64,000 nucleotides of DNA from contig OX336339.1 in the NCBI GenBank assembly GCA_946902875.1, positions 3,280,397 to 3,344,396 on the forward strand, written 5' to 3'. The notes beneath the pieces were generated by a model that saw nothing but the letters and a program-made list of their open reading frames with translations, had not been told where the DNA came from and searched no databases. This DNA comes from Nematopogon swammerdamellus. Lineage: Eukaryota; Arthropoda; Insecta; Lepidoptera; Adelidae. The position numbers were made by a program, and so were the translations under genes. Each line of letters starts with the position of its first letter. The first letter of the stretch is position 1. This document shows, one piece after another, positions 1 through 11,239 of the stretch.

Positions 1-44
1 TATAGAATACTTTAGCGAAAACCCCATGGAAATTGATTAAGTTG

Positions 45-125
45 TAGGCTGAGTCAGAGGGGCCCAAGTATATCCTCCGATCAGCCAATATTACGGCTTA
101 ACCTATTCTCTTGCCCTTGTAATGC
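45..125 (-). mobile_element. SINE-B tail fragment
   Basis: GGCTGAGTCAGAGGGGCCC...CCAGCCAATATTA is the reverse of the 3' part of the SINE-B family (full copy at 669-1072). Confidence 0.6.
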
Positions 126-157
126 GCCATTATCTAGGCCAGATTTTTAAAAAAAAT

Positions 158-412
158 TTTTTTTATGGAATCTGACACGGTTGGTTACGTCACCTACAAC
201 ATCCGTGATCTCAGCCCATAACACCGGGTGAACTTGGTGCCACGTCAGTGTTTCCCTTCGGTCGTGCCGGCTACACTGAACTGGACGGAATACACAAACT
301 ATTTACATAGCCGTTTCGACCGACCTTTCATTTAGTGCGGTGGTACCAACCAACCCGGGCGGGTTAAACCCTACCACCTAGTAATATAGGAAGGGAGTCA
401 TAACCCTTAGGG
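158..412 (-). mobile_element. SINE-A copy, head truncated
   Basis: Begins with the reversed tail TTTTTTATGGAATCTGAC and continues through TTCACCCGG, CTGAACTGGACGG, CCGACCTTTCA, GGGCGGGTTAAACCC and ACTAGGT boxes shared by all SINE-A copies here. Confidence 0.8.
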
Positions 413-668
413 TTAGGTTATAGCAGGGGTCTCCAAACAATTTTACAGGCGGGCCACATTGACTTATCAAAAAATGTTGGCGGGCCAGAATCAAACGTAA
501 TTTTTTTTTATATATACAATTTTTAATAAATTATAAATTCAAAATTTGTAGATACTTTCCTTGAATAATGTGTAGTATACTAAAGAGAAAAATAAAACAA
601 TTTTGTAAAAAAAATTATGTTTATTAATGTGACACATTTGTCGATCATCAACAATTATATCTAAAGTA

Positions 669-1072
669 AGAGGCGGGTGGCCGAGTGGTTTGGGCATCGG
701 CTTCTCATGCGGGAGGTCCGAGGTTCGAATCCGGTCGGCGTGTACCAATGAGTTTTTTCTGACGAAAAAATTTACGTGCATACCTACACCCGCTGCTTCA
801 CCGTTCGGAACCGGTGTAAAACTGTAGGTCCCTTCCCTTGCCCCTTACTAGGTGGTAGGCTCAAATTGTAGCCGGCTGGGTTGGTACCACCGTACTGGAT
901 GTAAGATGGCCGCAAGCAACCTCGGTTGTGTTCTCCTCTAGTCCAGTATAGCCAGCAATCCAGGGAAGTCTCCGGTATGGCACCTACCTTCTCGGAGGTG
1001 ATATTGGCTGGTTAGAGCATGTGCTTTGGCCCCTCCGACTCAGCCACCCATAGCGGATTACATAAAAAAAAA
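669..1072 (+). mobile_element. SINE-B, full-length with tRNA-derived head
   Basis: The head has pol III box A (TGGCCGAGTGG) and box B (GGTTCGAATCC), like a Leu/Ser-type tRNA. The body is CTAGGTGGTAGGCTC..., then TCTAGTCCAGTATAGCC, and the tail is GGATTACATAAAAAAAA. It is the most complete SINE-B in the window. Confidence 0.85.
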
Positions 1073-1074
1073 AT

Positions 1075-1850
1075 ATCTTTTATTATTTTATGTATTTATT
1101 TTCACGTTTTCTTATACTAGTGTACATATTTATATTAATTCTATACAATTTTAAAAATACATACAAAATTAATACAAACAGACAAAAAAAAATAGAAAAC
1201 GGTAAAGTTCCGCCGACGGCGGGAGACAAGCCCCAAGCACGCCGGCGGGTGCAGGTCGTGGCTACGGAGCTCTCCGGGACGACGACGCGAGGCAAGCTAC
1301 GAGCGATAGGTAGACACGTAGGCCACCACCACCCCCATCTCGGAGAGCTCCGTATCCGTCGGACTGCGGGGCGACGTCATGCAGCTCTTCTATTCTTGTC
1401 AGGCCTCTCGTGTGCGTCGCTGTGGGTGGCGCACGGCGCTCACCGGTAGCGGAGGCTGCAAGCGGGACACAGGGCCGTGATAGCCTCAAGCTAATCGGTG
1501 GCGGCGGACTTCGTCCCGTCGTAGCTGGTGTGGCGGGGCGCGTCCCTGGTTCGCCATCCTCACCGGCAGATGCGGGCGATGGAGTAGCAAACCGTGGTGG
1601 ATTGGGTGCGCTGCTGGTGTTGAAAGAAGCGGCAGGTCTTGTCACTGGATCCTCCGGCCACACCGCGAGGAGGGCAAGGCCTCGGGCGAGGCCTCGGGCG
1701 AGGCGCTGTTGACTTGGACGCGTTGCATCACTTGTCCCTCCTCTGACACAGCGGGGTGGTGAGGCGCTGAGGCGGTGTCGCCGGTAGTCCACTGCCGAGG
1801 CTGTCGGCGACTGGTTTTTATAAAATTTTCATTTTTGCAGAGAAATGTTT
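1075..1850 (-). mobile_element. GC-rich non-LTR-type element, copy 1
   Basis: On the minus strand a GC-rich, Pro/Arg/Ala-rich open stretch (1262-1792) is followed by an AT-rich tail ending in AATAAATACATAAAATAATAAAAG. The element recurs at 1905-2870. The same 3' tail (CGCCGGCGGA...ACCGTTTT, then AATAAA) occurs at 40080-40250 in the other orientation. It looks like a 5'-truncated or non-autonomous LINE; the product is not recognised. Confidence 0.5.
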
Positions 1851-1904
1851 TCCACCCTGTCAGTCTGACAGCTTTTCTTCTTTTCTCTTATTATTATTAT
1901 TTCT

Positions 1905-2870
1905 TTATTGTCACGTTTTCTTATTCTATTTACATATATATATTAATTCTATCTATACAATTTAAAAAATACATACAAAATTAATACAGACAAAAACAAA
2001 AAAAAGAAAACGGTAAAATTCCGCCGACGGCGGGAGACAAGCCCCAAGCGCGCCGGCGGGTGCAGGCCGTGGCTACGGAGCTCTCCGGGACGACGCGAGA
2101 CTAGCTTCGAGCGATAGGTGGTGGTACTAGACACGTAGGCCACCACCACCCCCATCTCGGAGAGCTCCGTATCCACTTACTGCGGAGCGACGACGCGCAG
2201 CACTTTAAGTCGATGAACCATCATCATGCGCGCGCCGCGAGGGTGGTGCACTGTGGCACCGGCAGCGGGGGCTCTTAGTGGGGTACGGAACCCCGAAGGC
2301 CCCAAGCCGGCCGGTGCCAGACACCGTCCCCGTCGTGGATGGTGTGGCGAGGGCAGTGTCGACGGTCCGCCGTCCTCTTTTGAAGGCGAGCTGGACGTGG
2401 ATGGTGAGCGTGCAGGAGTGGAAGAAGCTGCAGGTCTCGGTGTTAAGAAGCGGCGGGCACGGCGGCACCGTCGCCGGTGTAGGGGAAGAGAACGCGGTAC
2501 TGCACGACGAGGTGCTCTGCAGGCGCGCCGGCTGCATTTGGTGGCTGCGCGGTTTAGCCTGGCCTGTGCCCGGACGTCTTCCCCCAGTACTGCGACCAGT
2601 TGCCGCTCTTGTCTGCCGTCGTCTTCCTGCGTTGCTGCTTGCTGAGAGGCTCGCTATGAGAGGTCGCTGGCTATGTTGGAGTTGCGACTTGCGATGCCGG
2701 GCTGCGCCTGGTAACGCCCGCATGCTGCGGGATCTCGCGCCGCTGCTGTTGGTGAGTCCGCATCAAGCGGAGGCCCGGCAGGCCGCCTTCGTAGCCTTTT
2801 AACTTTATTTTATAGCGAGAGAAATAAATTTCACTACCTGTCAGTTTGACAGCTTTCTTTTTTTTTTTTT
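1905..2870 (-). mobile_element. GC-rich non-LTR-type element, copy 2
   Basis: Second copy in the same orientation. The 5' border, CTGTCAGTTTGACAGCTTTC in plus orientation, is shared with copy 1 (about 1857). The minus-strand open stretch 2205-2723 is Ser/Arg-rich with no recognised domain. Part of it (GGCACCGGCAGCGGGGGC..) resembles the GC-rich insert at 54227-54600. Confidence 0.5.
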
Positions 2871-2994
2871 TTTTTTTTATTATTATAGTCCTTTATTTCA
2901 CGTTTCTTTTAAATTCTACATTAATTTTACATAAGTAATAAAAATATACAAAATCAATATAAAAATCAAGGCTCCATCATCAGACCCCAACTAA

Positions 2995-3420
2995 CCTTTT
3001 CCTTATTCCGACTTTCTCGTGTTCATTAATTTTTTCAAAAACTTGAGCTACAGGGCAAACCCTTAACCCGATCGTCTTTGTTCTTCTCAATTTGAGTTTT
3101 TCTCAAATTTTTGATATCATTCTTAATTTCCAAAATATCGAGCGCCAAATTGAAAAATTCGGAAAAAAAATATTTTTTTTTTCACTATTTCGCCCATAAC
3201 TTTTTTTGTTTTTTACTTTCTCAAATAATTCTTTTTGAACCTTACAGCTCTCATGAATATACGTCTTTTGAGCCTTTTTTAAATAACATATCTTCACAAC
3301 TCTCCGAGATATAAGGGGATCGCACTTTTTCGTGAAATCGGGGCCTATACTGGAACACGAACCAAAAGACATTTTCAGTGTCAAAAGTGGACCGATTTGC
3401 ATGCAGTTTTTTTTTTAAAG
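2995..3420. repeat. AT-rich interspersed repeat, inverted relative to 58120-58560
   Basis: Shares CCCGATCGTCTTTG, CAAAATATCGAGCGCCAAA and ATCGCACTTTTTCGTGAAAT with the 58-kb copy in opposite orientation. Class unknown. No protein recognised. Confidence 0.6.
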
Positions 3421-3473
3421 CTTGATTAAAAAAACCCTGACACTTAAAAAGTAAAAAATAATTGATCTTTTTT

Positions 3474-3575
3474 TACTATAAGGAGTTTGGGGACCGCGAA
3501 GTAAATAAAATATAAAAACTCAGAGCTGCGCGGGAATTTACTTAGCGGTCGCCCGACTCCTTTAAGTAAGCAAAG
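3474..3575. repeat. Foldback (hairpin) repeat, copy 1
   Basis: Arms GGAGTTTGGGGACCGCGAAGT and TTAGCGGTCGCCCGACTCC pair around a CTCAGAGCTGCGCG loop. Related copies at 8026-8170 and 12345-12480. Confidence 0.65.
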
Positions 3576-3619
3576 AGAAATTATTTTAGACTTTTTAAGT
3601 GTCGGGGATTTTTTTGGTT

Positions 3620-4065
3620 CTTACAATTATGCGATACGTGTATAAAAGATAAGAATAGGCCAACACTTGAATACAAGCCGGTACTCACAAAAAACAAAAC
3701 CAAAAAAAAATCTGAACTATCGGAAATTGTGTATATCTGGGTCAAGCATTAGCATTATTAGGTACCTACCATCAATACGTACAACTCTTCCAGTCCAAGG
3801 CATCGTGTTTATTCAAGGAAATGGATCACTTTTCATGCGACTCCACTTAATTTCCTTAAAAGCCAGGGCGCGGCGATTGCGGATATTAAACAAGTCGTAG
3901 TGATTTGAAAGGCTTGTCCTGTAATAGAGCCTTCGCGAATAGTGGTAATAACGCATGTTTAATACCAATATATTTTTACAATTTATAATATTAATAAAAA
4001 TTCCGCTTTAGTTTAGTCAGTAGATTTACTTAAAAAGCGTTTTCTACAAAACGCTTTTACATACA
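3620..4065. other. AT-rich stretch, nothing recognised
   Basis: No coding, RNA or repeat signal that I can name, apart from a short ACATACATACAT run at the right end. Confidence 0.4.
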
Positions 4066-4069
4066 TACA

Positions 4070-4368
4070 TACATAGCGTCACGCCTTTTTCCCGGTGGGG
4101 TAGGCAGAGACCACGGATCTCCACGTGCCACGATCCTGACACACCTCTGCCGCCTCTTCCACTCCCATAATGTTCTTCATGCATGCTCATCGGTTACGGG
4201 TACTACGCACTTGCCCCTTTTTGAGCACATGCCCGATCTGGTCCAGGTACGTGCGTCTAGGGCGACCCTTCCCGACTCTTCCACTCACATTTGCTTCATA
4301 AATTTCTTTCGTTAGTCTCCTATCATCCATTCTTCCAACATGACCGAACCACCGAAGCATCCCTTTTA
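4070..4368 (-). pseudogene. LINE reverse-transcriptase C-terminal relic with 3' tail
   Basis: Minus strand reads [35 protein letters not shown], one in-frame stop, then MKNIMGVEEAAEVCQDR and [15 protein letters not shown] with a stop. 'WFGHV.RM' and 'G.GRPR.TW' are characteristic of the C-terminus of several non-LTR RT families. Similar 3' tails are at 52022-52084 and about 54968-55045. Confidence 0.75.
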
Positions 4369-4369
4369 T

Positions 4370-4860
4370 ACCTCTAAAATGACTACACCTTTAAACCTAC
4401 CAAAAATATTTTAACTCTCGCTTTTTAATTGTCCATTAAAATGCGCAATAAATTACATTTAATGTCACATTTTTAACGCCACTTACTTTGATAATCACGC
4501 CAGCCGGAGCTCCTATGGCTCACAGCCCATTTTAGCACACTCTAATGAGCATGTTACTCTATCGTCGATGACCTTTATGTGCGAAAATTAGGTGCGTCGG
4601 GAGAATGGAGTGCCATTTTATTTTACCTGGGGACATGTTATGTGCGTGACTCTTGTTACCAAACCCGAAATTGCGTGATTACACTGCGTGGGGAGCATTT
4701 TATTATATCTGAGATAGGACATGATGTGTGCCTTCCATATATCATCCAGATTTCATACTGACGCATACTTAGAGGAATTTTCAACAAATTTGCGTCAGTG
4801 AATAAGGGTGGAGTTTTATAAATGAGCCGCCATAGTTAATAGTTTTGCCATTTTTTTATA
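4370..4860. other. Unclassified stretch
   Basis: No gene recognised. A short open stretch at 4579-4761 has no motif. A small SINE-B tail fragment follows at 4861-4900. Confidence 0.3.
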
Positions 4861-4902
4861 TAATACCGCATGGGTGGCTTAGTCAGAGGGGCCAAAGCAA
4901 TA

Positions 4903-5345
4903 AAAAAAAACCGGCCAAGTGCGAGTCGAACTCGCGCACCGAGGAATCCGTATCGCCATATCATGGTCAGCGCCACTCACGCCCTCTATGGATTTACCGT
5001 CTATCTCTCTGTCCGAGGGATTTATCTCTTAAACCGTAATACGTAGCCCGTTGAAATTTTCACAGAATATGTGTTATTATTACCGATATAACAACAAATA
5101 ATATTTTTTTTTTCATTTCTAACCAATGGCAGGCAATTCACATTATGACATTACTTTTGCCCCACCTGTTATGTATCTCTACCTCTGTATCTTCTCTTAC
5201 TGTATCTCTATCTCTACTTTGAACTCCGGAACCACTCAACAGATATTGATGCGGTTTGCACCAATGAAAAGAGTCGTTCTTGAGGCTCACTATATGCTTT
5301 ATACCATCTCGCTAAATAGCCTTAGGGCTGAGCAGTATCAATGAA
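4903..5345 (+). repeat. 'ACCGGCCAAGTGCGAG' interspersed repeat
   Basis: Starts AAACCGGCCAAGTGCGAGTC, contains CGCGCACCGAGG, TCATGGTCAGCGCCACT and CCCGTTGAAATTTTCACAG. Abundant in this window; class not assigned. Confidence 0.6.
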
Positions 5346-5357
5346 AGTATAGTATAT

Positions 5358-5495
5358 TTCAAAAGGGGCGTGAAAAGGCTCCTGTCAGGCCGGCATGGCA
5401 TTCGCAATCCCCGTGCATCACAGAATACCCATGGGCATCGTTAGACCTACCTACGTGTAGGTGGAATGATGCCAAATGTCGCGCTAATAATAAAA
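5358..5495 (+). mobile_element. LINE 3' end fragment
   Basis: Encodes FKRGVKRLLSGRHGIRNPR-like sequence (GGGGCGTGAAAAGGCTCC..GGCCGGCATGGCATTCGC), the C-terminus of a jockey-like RT, then GATGCCAAATGTCGCGCT. Close relative at 57165-57357. Confidence 0.65.
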
Positions 5496-5540
5496 AAAAA
5501 GTATAGACGAGAAAGAGAGAATATAAGAGAAGCGATCATT

Positions 5541-5868
5541 TGTACCTTGTGGGGCCGGTACTTTAAAAGAATAGCCCCACTGCATCTCTCCCCGTGTATG
5601 TCGTAAAAGGCGACTAAGGGATATGACCCCCCCTTCTTATATTACTAGGTGGTAGGGTTTAACCCGCCCGGGTTGGTACCACCGCACTGAATGAAAGGTC
5701 GGTCGAAACGGCTATGTAAATAGTTTGTGTTTTCCGTCCAGTTCAGTGTAGCCGGCACGATCGAAGGGAAGCACTGACGTGGCACCAAGTTCACCCGGTG
5801 TTATGGGCTGACATCATGGATGTTGCGGGTGATGTAGCCAACCGTGTCAGTTTCCATAAAAAAAAAAA
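5541..5868 (+). mobile_element. SINE-A with GTGGGGCCGGTAC-type head
   Basis: Head TTGTGGGGCCGGTACTTTAA and GTAAAAGGCGACTAAGGG, body CGGGTTGGTACCACCGC, tail GTCAGTTTCCATAAAAAA. Confidence 0.85.
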
Positions 5869-6339
5869 ATATATTATCATATTTGCGTTTAAATCGGCTA
5901 TTAAACCGAGTCTACCGAGTCCAAAAGCTTGTGAGTAATAATAACTGAACACTTTTATAACGAAACATAATGCCATTAATTCCCGGAGCAATGGTTATGG
6001 GCGGCGGGTGCAGCTATACTATAGCGGAAAGTGGGCGGATCATACGGGGGCGCGGCGGTGCGCAGATTCATATTCACCTTCTAACCCAGTGGTTCCCAAA
6101 GTTGTCTGGATCGCGGCCCATCTAAAGGAAATTCTAAATTCGGGACCCACCTCTAATCTAACATAAAAAAAAACACCGTTATATTGCTGCTGCTGCAGCA
6201 TTTTTTCTGTGATACAAAAGCACAAATTTGTACCGCCTTCTACTCAAGATCAAAATATTAAAATCGGTTGACGGAAAGTGGGTGATTGAAAAATTCCTTA
6301 GTGTGAAAGTGCTCATACCTTTATTTTCCACCCTTAGGG

Positions 6340-6515
6340 CTGGTATTCTTTCATAAAATTTATGAAAGGACCACCCCTGACGTATACCCTACTCATGAAA
6401 AAAATAATCATTAAAATCGGTTCAGAATTGGCGGAGAAATCGAGTAATATATATAACACACAAAAAAAAAACCATACAGACGAATTGAGAATCTACTCCT
6501 TTTTGGAAGTCGGTT
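6340..6515 (-). repeat. Interspersed repeat ending AACCGACTTCC
   Basis: The plus strand ends ..GAATTGAGAATCTACTCC..GGAAGTCGGTTGAAAA. Another copy is at 61750-62052. Class unknown. Confidence 0.5.
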
Positions 6516-6529
6516 GAAAAATAAAAACA

Positions 6530-6855
6530 TCTTTTTTTTATGGAAACTGACACGGTTGGCTACATCACCTACAACATCCGTGATATCAGCCCATAACACC
6601 GGGTGAAGTTGGTGCCACGTCAGTGCTTCCCTTCGGTCGTGTCGGCTACACTGAAATAGACGGAAAACACAAACTATTTACATAGCCGTTTCGACCGACC
6701 TTTCATTCAGTGCGGTGGTACCGACCCGGGCGGGTTAAACCCTACCACCTAGTAATATAAGAAGGGAGTCATATCCCTTAGTCGCCTTTTACGACATGCA
6801 CGGGGAGAGATGCAGTGGGGATATTCTTTTAAAGTACCGGCCCCACACGGTACAA
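6530..6855 (-). mobile_element. SINE-A, near full length
   Basis: Reversed tail TTTTATGGAAACTGACACGG to reversed head CCCCACTGCATCTC..CCGGCCCCACACGGTAC. Confidence 0.85.
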
Positions 6856-7034
6856 AACATCTAATTTGTAATTACTTACGATGTGCCCTAATATGTAACC
6901 GTTCGGCTGCCGGGCGAACGGAACGACCCCGCCCGGCCGAAGACGTGTTGCGTTACGACTGTCGTCCTATCAGTTCCAGGGCAAACCCAATATCCGCTCG
7001 CGACTCACTAGTTGGTCGCGCGCGACCCATTGTT

Positions 7035-7420
7035 TTTTTATTGACAGCGCGACATATGGCTCCGAGCCACTCATAAGGACCACGCCCATGGACATTCGGT
7101 CGTATGCGGGGGTTGCGAATGCCATGCCAGCCGGACAGGTGCCCATTCACAGCCCCTCTTGAAGGACCCGAGACTGTACTTGGGGGGAAATATATGGGCA
7201 GGGAGAGCGTTCCAGATTTTACCGATTCTGTAGGTAGAGGAAAGATTTGCAGAATCGATTGGTACGCACGCATCCGCGGTAAGTCCAGCGTCAGTCAGTC
7301 AGTCAGTGTAGGGGTGCAATCCCTGCCCAGTGCGCGTGGTGCGGAGGTGGAAAGGGGACGGCGGGATCGCATTAAACAGCTCCTCCGAGCACTCCCCATG
7401 GCATAAGCGATAGAACACAA
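7035..7420 (-). pseudogene. LINE (jockey-like) RT C-terminal relic
   Basis: Minus strand reads QIFPLPTESVKSGTLSLPIY, GPSRGAVNGHLSGWHGIRNP then RPNVHG, the same tail as the RT remnants at 16395 and 37037, with shifted frames upstream. Confidence 0.65.
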
Positions 7421-7719
7421 TTAGGGGGCCGACGATACTTTGGGAAAGGCTGCTCTAACCGCTTACATATCCATATATAGATAGACCACTCCAATTTGTT
7501 TTAATTACATTATGTCCAGTACGTTTTGTAATTGCCCAAATATGGAACCTTGTCAAAATTGCTCTATTTCACCGATACGGTGCTTATTGAGGCTCGGATC
7601 AAGATTAGGAGTTTGATAAAGTTCTACATATATGTTCGCGCTTTTTGAACTGGCTCTTAGTACCCATTACCCGCAGATTACGTACTTTACTTTAGAGCCG
7701 GCTTTAAAGTGATATGTAA

Positions 7720-8185
7720 TTAATGTTTTTTTACCCCCGACACAAAAGAATGGTGTTAACGTGTGTGTGTGTATGGGTGTGTCTACTGTGGCATCGTAGC
7801 TCCCAAAAGGATGGACCGATTTGTATGCGATTTGTTTTTATAAGAAAGCTGGTAATCGGTATGGTTCTTAGCTATGTTTATAATCCAGGAATAAAGTAAT
7901 TATGAAGCAATTAAAAGTATCAATTTGTATGAGGTTTTTATTAAAATGGCTGAAATAAAACTGAAATTACAAATTTCAAAGTGCCCTGACCCTTAAACAT
8001 TCAAAAATAACTTTCGATTACTTACTTAAAGGAGTCGGGGGACCGCTAAGTAAATAAAATATAATAAAAACTCAGAGCTGCGCGGGTATTTATTTAGCGG
8101 TCCTCCGACTCCTTTAAGTAAGTAAACGGATATTATTTTTGACTTTTTAAGGGTCGGGAGTTTTTTTAAATTTGTAATTTAAACT
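7720..8185 (+). mobile_element. MITE-like repeat with internal hairpin
   Basis: Left end TTACCCCCGACAC, right end AAGGGTCGGGAG (imperfect inverted repeat). Internal GTGTGTGTATGGGTGTG and GGCATCGTAGCTCCCAAA, and the foldback arms GGAGTCGGGGGACCGCTAAG / TTAGCGGTCCTCCGACTCC at 8032-8115. An inverted copy is at 12345-12715. Confidence 0.65.
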
Positions 8186-8189
8186 TTTA

Positions 8190-8505
8190 GAATATTTTTT
8201 TCAATGAATAAATAAATATAATTAAAAAAGTATAAATCAACTTAAATTTTAATTGTTTATCATATATATTATTGTATTGTTATATTTTATAAATTCACTC
8301 GGGACGGCTGAGTTACGCGTCGATATGACGATAAACAGGAGAGGCAGGTGTCCACTTGCTGTGTGTGACTAATGGATCGCCGCCGCGATAACATTAAAGT
8401 AGATATAATATTATCATTTCTCTAAAATGTGTGTGTGGTCGGCGCACCGATACGTTGGCATTTTGATAATATTCGCTATTTTGTGGGTTCGAACTCAATA
8501 GATAA
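8190..8505. other. AT-rich stretch, nothing recognised
   Basis: No gene or named repeat seen. Confidence 0.35.
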
Positions 8506-8728
8506 AAACCGGCCAAGTGCGAGTTAAATTCGCGCACCGAGGGTTCAGTATCGCCATGTCATGGTCAGCGCCACTAATCTTGTATGGGGACCCCGTGAAT
8601 TTTTTACTTTTTCGTATTTATATTATTTGATGTTATAACGGCTATAATAACAAATATCCTGTGAACATTTCAACGGGCTAACTATTACGGTTCAAGAGAT
8701 ACAGCCCTCGGACGTCTTCCCTGGATTT
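8506..8728 (+). repeat. 'ACCGGCCAAGTGCGAG' interspersed repeat
   Basis: Starts AAAACCGGCCAAGTGCGAG, includes CATGTCATGGTCAGCGCC and ACTATTACGGTTCAAGAG. Truncated at the LINE tail at about 8728. Confidence 0.6.
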
Positions 8729-10116
8729 ATTTATTTTTTATTTATTTATTTTTTAATGAACAAGCAGCTCTAGCTGATGTGTTCATATCAGTCTTTTTTT
8801 TTGATAATGAATGATTGTTTTAATTTTTTTTTTTTTTTTTTAGTTTTCGTACTTGGGCACTGTAGCTATTTGTTTGTTGATGTACTTTTTATGTATTTAT
8901 CTAATCGGTTTTTGAAGGTGTTTGTGTTTGGGGAGTCAATCACATCCTGTGGGAGTTTATTCCAGGCGTTCACCACTCGATTTGTTATGAAGTGCTTTCG
9001 GATGTTTGTGTTAGAAGCTGTCTGGTTAAGTTTTTTGCTGTGACCACGAAGGTGATAGTTCTGGTTCAGGTCAAACATTTCAATTAAGTCTGGGCAATCA
9101 TACTTTGAGGTGAGTATTTTGTAGACTTCAATGAGGTCTCCTCTGTCGCGGCGTTCTTCCAATGTGGTCAGTTCAAGTATTTTTAATCTTTCTTCGTAGC
9201 TCAAGCTTTTTAGCTCGTAGGGAATTTTGGTGAATCTTCTTTGAACTTGTTCCAATTGGTGGATGTCTTTAACAAAGTATGGTTGCCATATCTGGAATCC
9301 GTATTCCAAAAGCGGTCGAACGTAAGTCTTGTAAATTTTAAGCATTATAAGTGGCGACAACACGAGGAAGCTCTTTTTTATGAGATATGTCAAGGAGTTG
9401 GCTCTTTTCACTATATCTGTGATGTGGGGTTCCCATTTGAGATCGGAGGAGATGGTGATACCAAGGTCCTTTTGTAATTTAAATGGTGTCAGTTGTGTCT
9501 TGTCCAGGTAGTAGGGAAGTTTCGGGTTTTTCTTGCCCAAATGTAGAACTGTGCATTTTTGTGCATTAAGCTTTATGAGCCATTCCGAGGACCAATGGTG
9601 AATACTATTTAGATCTTCTTGTAGTTTATCGTGGTTGATGAGTGGGTTGTCGAAATACTTGGAGTCATCTGCGAAGAACTTGAATTGACACTCTGTGGTT
9701 GTGTGTAGATCTGTTATATATATGTTGTACAGGGTTGTTGCAATTACTGATCCTTGTGGCACTCCACTCCACACGGGCCTTGGCTCAGACAGTGTTTCAC
9801 TTATTCTAACTTGTAGTTGCCTGTTGTTTAGATAAGCTTGGATCCATTCTAGGAGTTTGCCTCTTATTCCGAAATGCTCCAGCTTAGCTACAAGTCGTCG
9901 TATTGGCACTCTATCAAATGCCTTCTCGTAGTCAAGGTAAATTATATCAACTGGGAAGCCTTTGTCCAACTCTTGCGTCCACACATTGAGGCATTCCAGT
10001 AGATTGGTTGTTGTAGAGCGTTTGGCCATAAATCCATGTTGTTGTTTTACAATAATGTTGTTCAGAGCTAAGAAATTCTTTATCCTGGAATTTATTATTT
10101 GCTGGATTGCTGGATA
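8729..10116 (-). pseudogene. CR1/jockey-type LINE, 5'-truncated, reverse transcriptase largely intact
   Basis: About 415 continuous RT codons on the minus strand, stop near 8866. RT motifs in order: QQHGFMAKRSTTTNL, YLDYEKAFDRVPI (first catalytic Asp), SGVPQGSVIATTLYNIYI, KFFADDSKYF (FADD catalytic pair), then LNAQKCTVLHLG, LGITISSDLKWEPHI, YVRPLLEYG.QIW, VQRRFTKI and a C-terminal NRVVNAWNKLP..TFKNRLDKY. The 3' end has an ATTTATTT-type tail at 8729-8757. The N-terminal endonuclease and ORF1 are absent: the element begins near 10110, joined to an unrelated repeat that supplies the first ~20 residues of the open frame. It is a recent insertion, since no stop interrupts the RT, but it is not autonomous. 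Confidence 0.9.
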
Positions 10117-10345
10117 TACTGGACTAGCTGTGCCCGCGGCTCCGCCCGCTCTCATATTTGACTTCTCTGCTAACCTCATAAGCCATTTAGCGTGATAGTA
10201 AGTAGCCTATAGTTGATGGGAAAAATCAAGCTATCCGTAGAATTTTTTTTTTATTAAAATCGGTTCAGGGGTTCTCGAGTTATAAGCGGACAGACAGACA
10301 TACATACAGACAGACAGAAAGCAGACTTTGGATTTTATTAAAGGT
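10117..10345. repeat. Interspersed repeat with 'GTGCCCGCGGCTCCGCCCGC' motif and CAGA microsatellite
   Basis: Contains ACTAGCTGTGCCCGCGG, TAAGCCATTTAGC, TAAAATCGGTTCAG and (CAGA)n. The opposite-orientation relative is at 24545-24765. Confidence 0.55.
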
Positions 10346-10362
10346 AAAGGATAAAGGATAAA

Positions 10363-10678
10363 GGAAGGACTAGAGGAGAACACAGCCGAGGCTGCTATGC
10401 GGCCATCTTACATCCAGTACGATGGTAGCAACCCAGTCGGCTACAATTTGAGCCTACCACCTAGTAAGGGGCAAGGGAAGGGACCTACAGTTTTACACCG
10501 GTTCCGAACGGTGAAGCAGCAGGTGCAGCATGCACGTAAAATTTTTTAATCAGCAGGTGTAAATATGAGCCTACATTTTTTCGTCAGAAAAATCTCATTG
10601 GTACACGCCGACAGGATTCGAACCGCGGACCTCTCGCATGAGAAGCCGATGCCCAAACCAATCGGCCACCCGCCGCAA
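10363..10678 (-). mobile_element. SINE-B with tRNA head
   Basis: Minus-strand copy: box B reversed as GGATTCGAACC, box A reversed as CCAATCGGCCACCCGCC, body GGAGAACACAGCCGAGG. The tail end is truncated. Confidence 0.8.
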
Positions 10679-11239
10679 TATTTACAAATCAGAAATTATG
10701 AACGCCAACTTCGTTTCAACATTCAAGTACCCTACACTTATTTGCGACAGGAATCGATAAAATGTTCCACGAAATCATCTACATCACTGGCGCTATCTAT
10801 CTGTGATGTGATGGATGTGATGTGATGCTTTCGTACATAATGTTGTTTTGTTCGATGCCAACGAACTCTTTTCATGCAAGTGCGCGGTTAGGTTCAACTA
10901 CAAGTATCTGCTTGCATTCAACCCGAGCATTTAGTACGCAAGTCAAACTTTTATCTGTTTTCATTTTCAGTTTCATATTTCTGTAGACATCTGTATTTGT
11001 ATATTTTTTTGTACCCCATTTTACTATAAAATAAGGTACAAAAGGTCAACTTAGTGCAGATATATATTATATTCATGAAAACCTTTGGGATGTGGTGAAA
11101 GTGTCTTAAGTAGGCGCACGGATAATGTGAGAGAATATTTTAGTAAAACAATCCATATAATAGGTATGAATATATATAACATACCTAAATATATAGTGTA
11201 CTCTACGTGACAGTATCTGTTTTACAGATACTATCAGGG

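Noticed and set aside
669..735. tRNA-Leu/Ser gene
   Set aside because: It is the head of a complete SINE-B; the same head recurs at 10.6, 32.5 and 54.1 kb with SINE bodies attached.
1262..1792. Pro/Ser/Arg-rich host gene
   Set aside because: The sequence recurs as an element with shared borders; no introns or conserved domain seen.
539..6599. Many short frames such as ..[13 protein letters not shown].. scattered through the window
   Set aside because: These are translations of SINE-A and SINE-B copies, not genes.
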